From a virus: a DNA stretch of 20,500 nucleotides. Positions 5,766-11,632 of the stretch are shown here, in pieces. The notes beneath the pieces were generated by a model. That model searched no databases. It was given only the letters and a program-made list of their open reading frames with translations, and was not told the origin of the DNA. The position numbers and the translations under genes were made by a program. Positions within the stretch are counted from its first letter, which is position 1; each line of letters starts with the position of its first letter. Location: positions 1 to 20,500 of the IMG/VR virus record IMGVR_UViG_3300009788_000349; one strand, written 5' to 3'.

Positions 5766-5809
5766 TCCTATAAAATCCACAAAGTATAAAACTTCATGGA
5801 TTTTAAGGA
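5766..5809 (-). repeat. leader RNA hairpin R9
   Basis: AAAAUCCAUGAAG (5792-5804) pairs with CUUUGUGGAUUUU (5772-5784): 13 pairs including U-G and G-U. It lies in the mRNA leader ahead of the HNH gene rather than between two genes. The downstream segment ATAGGATTTATGAATATTAAC matches the other copies. Confidence 0.85.
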
Positions 5810-5823
5810 ATTACGAAAAAAAA

Positions 5824-5831
5824 GGAGGAGG
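5824..5831 (-). promoter_or_regulatory. CCTCCTCC leader segment complementary to ribosome binding sites
   Basis: The leftward RNA reads A7-CCTCCTCC-T8 here, just upstream of R9. It is complementary to the AAAAGGAGGTTTT ribosome binding sites that head nearly every gene of the operon. It could pair with the first of them and lower translation, or simply be fortuitous. On the plus strand it looks like a ribosome binding site, but no start codon follows at a usable distance. Confidence 0.35.
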
Positions 5832-5916
5832 TTTTTTTATATCTTAAATCGAATTAATTCTTGATCTCAATTATCAGTCAATTTGAGGACATACTGGAAA
5901 AGATATTAAATAATTA

Positions 5917-5934
5917 CTTGTACAATGTTACAAG
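5917..5934. promoter_or_regulatory. dyad containing a TGTTACAA box
   Basis: CTTGTA (5917-5922) and TACAAG (5929-5934) form an 18-base dyad, and its right half contains TGTTACAA (5926-5933), the same box as in 80-436. It lies about 220 bases downstream of the leftward promoter. A binding site for the same regulator is plausible. Confidence 0.45.
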
Positions 5935-6015
5935 ATACAAAATATCTAACAGAAGTTACTTATTTAATTCCGTCTTAAGATTTCAATTTGTCAAGGTTAG
6001 TGTAGAATTACAGAA

Positions 6016-6144
6016 TTATTGAAACTTCCGACTACTGGTTATTGTTTCGTTAACATTACTTGTGAAATCAATCGTGGAAACATTGTCCATCTCTTTTCGT
6101 ACTCTGTTCAATTGATTCCGGTATATGGTGAGAGGTGTTTTCAT
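6016..6144 (-). CDS. possible leaderless 42-residue leader protein
   Basis: The ATG at 6142-6144 is about 10 bases beyond the -10 element of the leftward promoter, so its mRNA would have almost no 5-prime leader, and no ribosome binding site precedes it. The frame codes for a hydrophilic peptide beginning MKTPLTIYRNQLNRVRKEMD and ending TITSSRKFQ. It has no recognised domain. Leaderless starts are known in phages (lambda cI from PRM). It may be real, a regulatory leader peptide or chance. The next gene starts almost 300 bases further on. Confidence 0.35.
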   Translation of the reverse strand: MKTPLTIYRNQLNRVRKEMDNVSTIDFTSNVNETITSSRKFQ

Positions 6145-6154
6145 TGGAAACTTT

Positions 6155-6183
6155 AATATAGTTACAAATGTTTATCTTGTCAA
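6155..6183 (-). promoter_or_regulatory. sigma70-type promoter of the leftward operon
   Basis: On the minus strand the sequence reads TTGACA (6178-6183), a spacer of exactly 17 bases, and TATATT (6155-6160). The -35 is consensus and the -10 differs at one base. The spacer contains TTTGTAAC, the core of the repeated box at 80-436, so a repressor bound there would block RNA polymerase. Transcription should start near 6148. Confidence 0.75.
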
Positions 6184-6184
6184 G

Positions 6185-6300
6185 CTTTTTTTTTAAAAAA
6201 AGTTAAAATAGTTTTAAAATAGTGTATAACTATCTAAAATAACTATAAATAAAAATTAAAAAAAGATTTTATTAAAAATAATTTAAAAAATTAGTTGAAT
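6185..6300. other. extreme AT tract with short repeats
   Basis: This stretch is almost all A and T, with a TAAAATAGT repeat (two copies near 6204 and 6215), an inverted relative AACTATCTAAAAT and long A or T runs. It lies between the leftward promoter and the GGACGT repeats. It could be an easily melted segment of a replication origin or UP-element DNA for the leftward promoter; nothing here decides between them. No gene is present. Confidence 0.45.
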
Positions 6301-6321
6301 TCCTTAAAATACCGTGTTAAA

Positions 6322-6541
6322 GGACGTTAAATTGATTTTAACAGGACGTTTTAACTGAATACGTGGGGAAACATGGACTTTTTTAAGATACCTTTAAAAT
6401 CGATCTCAGGACGTTTAAAGGGGAAAGGACGTGAAATTGATTTTAAAGGGGACGTTTTAAAAAACCCATATAAAGGTACACGTTTTTGTTGAAAGTACCC
6501 TTAAAATCGATCTTACGTCCTTTAAAATCGAATTTTAAAGG
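6322..6541. repeat. GGACGT boxes alternating with TTAAAATC(G/A)AT boxes
   Basis: GGACGT occurs at 6322, 6344, 6409, 6427 and 6450, and inverted as ACGTCC at 6515-6520. Between them lie ATTGATTTTAA (6331-6341 and 6436-6446) and its inverted form TTAAAATCGAT (6395-6404 and 6501-6510). The pairs repeat as a unit of about 20-25 bases just before the first rightward gene. They look like operator or iteron arrays. One ACGTCC also lies at 35-40. Confidence 0.65.
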
Positions 6542-6557
6542 TATTCATAACGATAAA

Positions 6558-7364
6558 ATGAAAAATTCTGACATTATAAATTTAAAAAAAGCTGGATGGG
6601 ATATATCAGGGATATGTTTATCTAAAGGTGGAAAACTATATAAAAATAAACATCGAGTTGTACCGATTATTTGTGATAGGTGTACTGAAAAGGGATGGAC
6701 AAGTTATTATAATTATAAAAAATCAAAGTATCATTTTTGTTCTATTAACTGTTATCAAAAAAGTGATCAGAAAAAAAATACGTGTAGAAAAGCGGGGAAA
6801 AATAAAGCAAGAATAAAAAGATTGATTGCTCGAAATAAGACTTCTGAAATGAGAAAAAAAGTAAGCAAGAGTCTGAAGAAAAGAAAAAAACTATTAAAGA
6901 ATAATTATCATTCAGAAAAAACAAAAATTAGAATCGGTATAGCTACAAAGAAAAGATGGAAGGATCAGAAATTTAAAATACTTCCTGTCTTAAATAAAAA
7001 CGCAAAACAGATGCAAGACAAAACGTTATATGGACACACATTTAGGAAAATAAAAAATCAATATAAAAAAATAATTAAACGTTGTATTTTCTGTAATAAA
7101 AAAACCGATATTGATTTAAGCGGCCATCATATTTTGCCCGTAAGGTTTGGAGGAATAACCGATATTTTAAATATAATTTTATCATGTAGAAGTTGTCATA
7201 AAAAGATAGAAACGTTTGAATGGCGATTTGCAAGAAAATTATACGATACTAAAATGTTTTCAGAAACGGAAATATGGTGGATAGTATACTCTATATTTAA
7301 TCAAATATTAAGAAAAAAAATAATGGATAAAACAGGAGGTAAGATATGTCAACTATACCGCTAA
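6558..7364 (+). CDS. HNH homing-type endonuclease with N-terminal Cys motif, 268 aa
   Basis: The C-terminal HNH domain shows C176-x2-C179 (CIFC), the catalytic H190-H191 in LSGHHILPVRFGG, N205 and C210-x2-C213-H214 (CRSCH). The N-terminus has a second possible zinc site, C39-x2-C42 and C61-x3-C65. The centre (about 85-140) is very Lys-rich, and SEKTKIRIGIATKKRWKD resembles NUMOD3-type DNA-binding repeats of homing nucleases. I chose ATG 6558; a TTG reading 24 codons earlier would translate the GGACGT repeat region. The ribosome site is weak. The gene is more A-rich than its neighbours, which with its type suggests a mobile insertion. It overlaps the ParB-like gene by 19 bases. Confidence 0.85.
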   Translation: MKNSDIINLKKAGWDISGICLSKGGKLYKNKHRVVPIICDRCTEKGWTSYYNYKKSKYHFCSINCYQKSDQKKNTCRKAGKNKARIKRLIARNKTSEMRKKVSKSLKKRKKLLKNNYHSEKTKIRIGIATKKRWKDQKFKILPVLNKNAKQMQDKTLYGHTFRKIKNQYKKIIKRCIFCNKKTDIDLSGHHILPVRFGGITDILNIILSCRSCHKKIETFEWRFARKLYDTKMFSETEIWWIVYSIFNQILRKKIMDKTGGKICQLYR

Positions 7365-8032
7365 GATGTAAATATACCAAACTTATTTCTATTGAAAAAA
7401 TAAAACCGTTTCAGGCTAATCTTAAGAGTATCGATGAACAGGATTTGATTAAATTAAAAAGATCGATACTTAAATATGGTTTTTCGTTTCCAGTTTTTGT
7501 ATGGAATGGAAATATATTAGACGGACATACAAGGTTGAACGCAGTTAAAGCCTTGGTTGAAGAAGGATATAAAATTAAAGGCATTCCAGTTGTAGAGATA
7601 GAAGCTAAATCAAAGAAGGAAGCAGGAGAAAAGTTACTTCTTATAAATTCTAAATATGCAAAAATAACGGATGAAGGTCTTTATAATTTCGTAAATGATT
7701 TTGGTATTGATTTAAAGGATATGCCGGAAATCAGCTTACCTGAAATTAAAATCGATAGTTTTATTGAAAACTGGTTTAAAGAAGAAGTAACGGAATCAAC
7801 TGATGATATGATAGAAACACTAAAACCGAATGAAATTATTAGTCGCGAAATAAAAAAGTCTGTATTCTGTCGCTATTGGGGCAAGACTTACCCTACACGG
7901 CTTAGAACAAGATCATGCTCGGAAGCAACTCGAAGAGAAGACCTCGTTAAACGAATTACAAGATCGCAGGAATTAGTAAATGAACAATTGATGAAAATAG
8001 ATAAAGAAAAAATCTCTATTAAATCAGGCTGA
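7346..8032 (+). CDS. ParB-like nuclease-domain protein, 228 aa
   Basis: Residues 13-100 form a ParB/Srx N-terminal domain: ISIEKIKPFQANLKSIDEQDLIKLKRSILKYGFSFPVFVWNGNILDGHTRLNAVKAL. The GHTRLNA segment (60-66) corresponds to the GxHRxxA nucleotide-binding loop. In phages this domain often precedes a DNA methylase or acts as a CTP/ATP-dependent DNA-binding or nuclease module; no methylase motifs follow here. The last about 60 residues (from KKSVFCRYWGKTYPTRLRTRS) are basic and unlike the rest, so the C-terminus may be divergent or altered by a frameshift. Start 7346 follows AGGAGG, inside the end of the HNH gene. Confidence 0.8.
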   Translation: MSTIPLRCKYTKLISIEKIKPFQANLKSIDEQDLIKLKRSILKYGFSFPVFVWNGNILDGHTRLNAVKALVEEGYKIKGIPVVEIEAKSKKEAGEKLLLINSKYAKITDEGLYNFVNDFGIDLKDMPEISLPEIKIDSFIENWFKEEVTESTDDMIETLKPNEIISREIKKSVFCRYWGKTYPTRLRTRSCSEATRREDLVKRITRSQELVNEQLMKIDKEKISIKSG

Positions 8033-8047
8033 AAAGGAGTCAAACAC

Positions 8048-8431
8048 ATGATCAGATTCAAAGTAACCACGTTGGATGATAAAAGTTGTGTTACTTCGAA
8101 ACGTGATGAAGGATTTACTAAATTATACAAAGATAACACTATAATTGAAGCAGATAAAAGTACAATCGGTCTCATGATATTTAAGACAAAAAAAGCCGCT
8201 CTATGTTTTATAGAGGATTATAAAAACAGTATTTATTCATCATGGAAAGTTAAAAGAGTTATTCCGTTAGACAAAGGAAAAACTCCAAGATGGATAGCAT
8301 TCTGTTATCGTATATTTGAATTTAATAACTCGATGAAAGAATACGGTATTCCGCTTTGTAGTGATAGTGCTTCGCCACCATCAGGCACAATATGTCATTT
8401 TAAAATAAAAGTAATTGGTGACTGCAAATAA
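8048..8431 (+). CDS. hypothetical protein, 127 aa
   Basis: I do not recognise this family. It opens with strand-like MIRFKVTTLDDKSCVTS and contains KKAALCFIEDYKNSIYSSWKVKRVIPLDKGK, a helix-strand unit. The C-terminal half holds four Cys in widely spaced positions (residues 85, 103, 115 and 126), not as CxxC pairs. It follows the ParB-like gene by 15 bases with its own AAAAGGAG, so the two are co-transcribed. No membrane span or signal peptide is visible. Confidence 0.75.
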   Translation: MIRFKVTTLDDKSCVTSKRDEGFTKLYKDNTIIEADKSTIGLMIFKTKKAALCFIEDYKNSIYSSWKVKRVIPLDKGKTPRWIAFCYRIFEFNNSMKEYGIPLCSDSASPPSGTICHFKIKVIGDCK

Positions 8432-8449
8432 CAAAGGAGGTGAAAAACC

Positions 8450-8827
8450 ATGACTAAAAAAATTGATCAGATGAACAAAGGAACCACGTTAAACGACCTG
8501 CAGGACTCCGTACTACCTGTACATTCCAAAAAGAAAAAATCCGAGTCGAAGGAAAAAGAAACACCGGAAACAGAACAAAAAACTCAGGCACCGGAAGAAG
8601 AAACTCAGGAACCGGATAAGAAGATCAAGTATGATAAAATCAAGAACGCTTGTCAGGCAGCAGAGTTCGTGAATCAAAATCCAAAAACCACTGTTCAACG
8701 AATCACTGCCCTGATACCGAAGTACACGTTTCAACTACACTATAACCAGTGGAGTAAGAACTTCTTCAAGTATCTGAATTCAGCGTATCACGATAAGTTT
8801 GTTGAAATAAAGAATATTAGGTTATAA
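8450..8827 (+). CDS. hypothetical protein with Glu/Lys-rich linker, 125 aa
   Basis: Residues about 25-60 are low complexity (KKKKSESKEKETPETEQKTQAPEEETQEP), probably a flexible linker. A C-terminal segment follows: IKNACQAAEFVNQNPKTTVQRITALIPKYTFQLHYNQWSKNFFKYLNSAYHDKFVEIKNI. That segment looks like a small helical, possibly DNA-binding domain, but I cannot name it. The start at 8450 follows AAAGGAGGTG closely. Because of the biased linker its other reading frames look open but are shadows. Confidence 0.7.
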   Translation: MTKKIDQMNKGTTLNDLQDSVLPVHSKKKKSESKEKETPETEQKTQAPEEETQEPDKKIKYDKIKNACQAAEFVNQNPKTTVQRITALIPKYTFQLHYNQWSKNFFKYLNSAYHDKFVEIKNIRL

Positions 8828-8840
8828 GGAAATCTGTGTA

Positions 8841-9044
8841 ATGAATAATTTTATAAATAAAGCGTACGCAGAGATTGATGTTGAAACTGTTGATAGTTCC
8901 GATCTTGCTGTACGATTTAATGATGGTGATGGTGATTTCTGGATACCGAAGTCAGTAATGAAAGAAGGAAGCTGGCCGGATCTATTTGATTCTGGTACTG
9001 TATCAGTTGAAGTCTGGTTTGCTGAGAAGGAAGGGCTCGTTTGA
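8841..9044 (+). CDS. hypothetical acidic protein, 67 aa
   Basis: The protein is acidic, with a likely beta-rich core: DVETVDSSDLAVRFNDGDGDFWIPKSVMKEGSWPDLFDSGTVSVEVWFAEKEG. The segment FWIPKSVM with the spacing around it recalls a short conserved phage protein seen near single-strand-binding or recombination genes, but the match is too loose to name. The start has only AAGGA upstream. It lies 13 bases after the previous gene and 6 before the next. Confidence 0.65.
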   Translation: MNNFINKAYAEIDVETVDSSDLAVRFNDGDGDFWIPKSVMKEGSWPDLFDSGTVSVEVWFAEKEGLV

Positions 9045-9050
9045 AAAAAC

Positions 9051-9380
9051 ATGGCAAAAGAAAACAGAAATCGAAACTGTAAACTATATCCTAAGTGTAT
9101 GGATATAGCTCTAAAGAACTACGAAGGTGGATTCACGTGCGAAGGTTGTGATGGGAGAACACCTTTGTTCGTGTCTTCTTCTAAGGCTGCTAAACAAAAA
9201 GATAAAGGAAAAAGTATGAATGAAAAATTAGACCCTAATAAGAACAGGCTGTATGTAGACTTCAAAGACTATCTTGAAGTGTATGAAAAAATAATTATCG
9301 AAGCTGATGAACAATGCAGATCCGTACCTAAACAAGTGATCTTCTGGTGTAAGGAAGGGATTAAAAATATTAAGAAATAA
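9051..9380 (+). CDS. Cys-rich protein, 109 aa
   Basis: The N-terminus carries C10, C16, C30 and C33 (CKLYPKC...FTCEGCDG), suitable for one zinc site. A Ser/Lys-rich linker follows (SSSKAAKQKDKGKS), then a helical C-terminus (YVDFKDYLEVYEKIIIEADEQCRSVPKQVIFWCKEGIKNI). An internal ATG at residue 56 (MNEKLDP) follows AAGGAAAAAG and could start a shorter product. Function is unknown. It follows its neighbour by six bases. Confidence 0.65.
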   Translation: MAKENRNRNCKLYPKCMDIALKNYEGGFTCEGCDGRTPLFVSSSKAAKQKDKGKSMNEKLDPNKNRLYVDFKDYLEVYEKIIIEADEQCRSVPKQVIFWCKEGIKNIKK

Positions 9381-9392
9381 GGAGAAAATACT

Positions 9393-9626
9393 ATGAAAAA
9401 AATTGTGTTTGATGTAGAACAAAGCGTTATTCCTTTTTCTATGATTAACGAATCGACACCTATATTCGCTAAAAAAGCCGGAGTCTTATATGGAATGGTT
9501 GTTCAAGGTCATGATGGAAGATGGGCTTTAAGAATAGGTGGTGCTTGTAGTGATACAGGGGCTTATTTAACGTTAAGAAAATGTCTTGGGTCTGTTAACA
9601 GCGATATTAGTTTTTACGTGGAATAA
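9393..9626 (+). CDS. hypothetical protein, 77 aa
   Basis: The protein looks like a small mixed alpha/beta domain: KIVFDVEQSVIPFSMINESTPIFAKKAGVLYGMVVQGHDGRWALRIGGACSDTGAYLTLRKCL. I do not recognise the family. Start 9393 follows AAGGAG at good spacing. It is the last gene before a 183-base gap that separates the small-gene block from the terminase genes, so it probably ends a transcription unit or is read through. Confidence 0.65.
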   Translation: MKKIVFDVEQSVIPFSMINESTPIFAKKAGVLYGMVVQGHDGRWALRIGGACSDTGAYLTLRKCLGSVNSDISFYVE

Positions 9627-9671
9627 AATCTAATTAAATCAGCCAATTATAGGTTCTCATTGCACAGCTTT

Positions 9672-9700
9672 TTGAAGGTCTGATATTCCCTATAGTATAA
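9672..9700 (+). promoter_or_regulatory. candidate promoter ahead of the terminase genes
   Basis: TTGAAG (9672-9677) and GTATAA (9695-9700) are 17 bases apart in the only sizeable gap before the packaging genes. The -10 region lies in CCCTATAGTATAAGGGG, a near-dyad that resembles CCCCTATATATAAAGG at 644-659. Both boxes depart from consensus, so the call is tentative. A TTGACA at 9741-9746 has no partner at proper distance. The 9627-9809 gap holds no gene. Confidence 0.35.
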
Positions 9701-9809
9701 GGGGTTTACAACGCAATTTTCTACGGGCCCAAAAAAAGTCTTGACAGACAAGTAATTGGTGTGTCACCCTTATATCTTCCTAAAAAACCTACTCATAAAA
9801 AGATTTTTT

Positions 9810-10136
9810 ATGAAAGCTACTAAAAAAGACATAATCAAAGCACTTGAAAAGTCGGCAGGGTTTATAACTGTTGATGCCAAGAAACTGAATATGGCTTATC
9901 CATCCCTTTCTGAACGTATCAAAAAAGATCCTGAACTAACAGCCAAGAAAGAAGAAATAACCGAGAGTATGAAGGACTTCGCTGAGAGCAAGCTTTTAAA
10001 AGCTATCAAGAACGAAGCGAGCTGGGCGATCTGTTTCTATTTGAAGTGTAAAGCTAAGGACAGGGGTTATGTGGAAAGGCAAGAGCTGACAGGTAAGGGT
10101 GGGAAGGACATTAAGATTACGGTAACTGGTGTTTAA
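9810..10136 (+). CDS. terminase small subunit-like protein, 108 aa
   Basis: The product recognises phage DNA and feeds it to the large terminase. Residues 5-45 read as a helix-turn-helix type region (IIKALEKSAGFITVDAKKLNMAYPSLSERIKKDPEL). A helical segment follows (LLKAIKNEASWAICFYLKCKAKDRGYVERQELTGKGGKDIKI), where KDRGYVERQE-TG is typical of small terminase or terminase-associated DNA-binding proteins. I chose ATG 9810, since upstream codons lack homology, although no good ribosome site precedes it. It ends two bases before the large subunit, which supports the assignment. Its N-terminal start may be revised. Confidence 0.8.
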   Translation: MKATKKDIIKALEKSAGFITVDAKKLNMAYPSLSERIKKDPELTAKKEEITESMKDFAESKLLKAIKNEASWAICFYLKCKAKDRGYVERQELTGKGGKDIKITVTGV

Positions 10137-10138
10137 CG

Positions 10139-11422
10139 GTGGGCTACACAGTTGATTTTAAGAAAGAAGCGTTTAACAAGGTTTACTTACCATTATTGGA
10201 GAACGAGACTAGAGTACAGATCATATTCGGTGGAGCTTCAGCCGGTAAGTCACATTTTGCAGCACAACGCTGTATTCGGGATCTTTTAAAAGGTGGGAGA
10301 AATTATTTAAACGTTAGAAAAGTCGGTAAGTATATTCGCGGATCAACGTTCAATGAACAGACGAAAGCTATCCGGCGGTACGGTTTAGATGATCTTTTTA
10401 AAATACATTCGACTAATATGTCTATTACTTGTGTTAATGGGTATCAGAGTATTAGTGCGGGTTTGGAAGATGTTGATAGAATAAAGAGTATAACACCGGA
10501 GAAGGGTATCGTTACTGATATCTTAGTTGAGGAAGCTACTGAGACCAGTAGAAACGATATTACACAGCTTAAGAAACGACTCAGGGGCTTGACAGGCGGT
10601 TTAAAGAAACGAATAACGTTGTTATTTAATCCGATATTTCAGAGCCATTGGATATTTAAAGATTATTTCAAAGGCTGGGTAGACGGTAGTACAGAGTACC
10701 GGGATGACAGTCTTCTTATTTTAAAAACCACTTACAAGGATAACCGCTTCCTTGAACCTGATGATATTAAGGAGCTCGAAGATGAAAAAGACGATTATTT
10801 TTATCAAGTCTATACTTTGGGAAATTGGGGTATTCTCGGCGGTCTTATTTTTAATAATTGGAAGACGGCAGACATCCTCAATGATCCTATATTAAAAACA
10901 TTCGATCATTTTTACAATGGTCTTGATTTTGGATATACTGCACATCCGACAGCTTTTAATCGGATGTACTACCACAGAGGGTTACAGCGATTATACATTG
11001 TTTACGAGTATCACGAAAAGAACGTTACCAATGATGTAATTGCAAGTGACCTGAAGCGGCTTATAAATTCCGGTGATCTAATAACCTGTGATTCTGCGGA
11101 GCCTAAGAGTATCAGGGAACTGTGTGATCATGGGTTAAACGCTGTTGGAGCTAAGAAGGGTAAGGGTTCAATCAATCACGGTATTCAATGGCTGAAACAG
11201 CAAGAGATCATAATTGATAAGACGTGCCAAGAGACTATAAACGAGTTTCAGTTGTATCATTTTTTAAAAGACAAATATGGGGAGACAACTAACGTGCCGG
11301 CAGATCGAGACAATCATCACATTGACGATATTAGATATGGAACGGAGCCGTTATCGGAGTTTAGTGATAATGTTGATATAGGTTCCGGTGATGATATGGA
11401 GTCGGTAGAGTCAGACTGGTAA
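10139..11422 (+). CDS. terL: terminase large subunit (PBSX/terminase-3 type), 427 aa
   Basis: This is the ATP-driven packaging motor with nuclease. The ATPase half shows Walker A GGASAGKS (31-38), Walker B DILVEE (127-132) and a coupling motif LLFNP (161-165). The RNase H-like nuclease half has D263 in NGLDFGYTAHPTAF, D318 in TCDSAEPKS and D396/D397 in HHIDDIRYG, the usual three acidic positions. Length is normal for the family. The GTG start (10139) sits two bases after the small subunit stop, so translation is coupled. It would act with the portal fusion encoded just downstream. Confidence 0.95.
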   Translation: MGYTVDFKKEAFNKVYLPLLENETRVQIIFGGASAGKSHFAAQRCIRDLLKGGRNYLNVRKVGKYIRGSTFNEQTKAIRRYGLDDLFKIHSTNMSITCVNGYQSISAGLEDVDRIKSITPEKGIVTDILVEEATETSRNDITQLKKRLRGLTGGLKKRITLLFNPIFQSHWIFKDYFKGWVDGSTEYRDDSLLILKTTYKDNRFLEPDDIKELEDEKDDYFYQVYTLGNWGILGGLIFNNWKTADILNDPILKTFDHFYNGLDFGYTAHPTAFNRMYYHRGLQRLYIVYEYHEKNVTNDVIASDLKRLINSGDLITCDSAEPKSIRELCDHGLNAVGAKKGKGSINHGIQWLKQQEIIIDKTCQETINEFQLYHFLKDKYGETTNVPADRDNHHIDDIRYGTEPLSEFSDNVDIGSGDDMESVESDW

Positions 11423-11431
11423 GGAGAAAAT

Positions 11432-11632
11432 ATGGTAGGTCAAGACGTGACAGGCGAATGTGTTAAGTTAACAAAGACATCCGGTTTCGAGAAGACTATG
11501 AATAAAGAATTAGCAATAGGTGTTACTAAACGAGATTTGAAAAGGGGTGAAATAATAGAGATCAATATTTCAACAGTAGATGGTAAAATGTTCTCTAATG
11601 CGATTGAGTTTTTTAATAAGGATATTACATGA
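11432..11632 (+). CDS. hypothetical protein, 66 aa
   Basis: The protein is small and probably beta-rich (LAIGVTKRDLKRGEIIEINISTVDGKMFSNAIEFF). A gene of this size between terminase and portal is common in phages, but I recognise no family. The segment KRDLKRGEIIEIN looks like a strand-turn-strand unit. It starts nine bases after the terminase behind AAGGAG and overlaps the portal start in an ATGA arrangement, so translation is coupled to the head genes. Confidence 0.75.
   Translation: MVGQDVTGECVKLTKTSGFEKTMNKELAIGVTKRDLKRGEIIEINISTVDGKMFSNAIEFFNKDIT

Noticed and set aside
2498-5809. The repeated hairpins as a CRISPR array or integron attC sites
   Set aside because: Copies are 250-550 bases apart with whole genes between, have no short unique spacers, and vary in sequence. 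No GTTRRRY core and no integrase gene is seen.
9684-9705. A T7-type promoter on the minus strand (ACTATAGGGA)
   Set aside because: Only about ten bases match, the upstream half of the T7 promoter is missing, and no phage RNA polymerase gene is in view.
9741-9775. TTGACA with TTATAT as promoter of the terminase genes
   Set aside because: The two boxes are 23 bases apart, too far for a sigma70 promoter.
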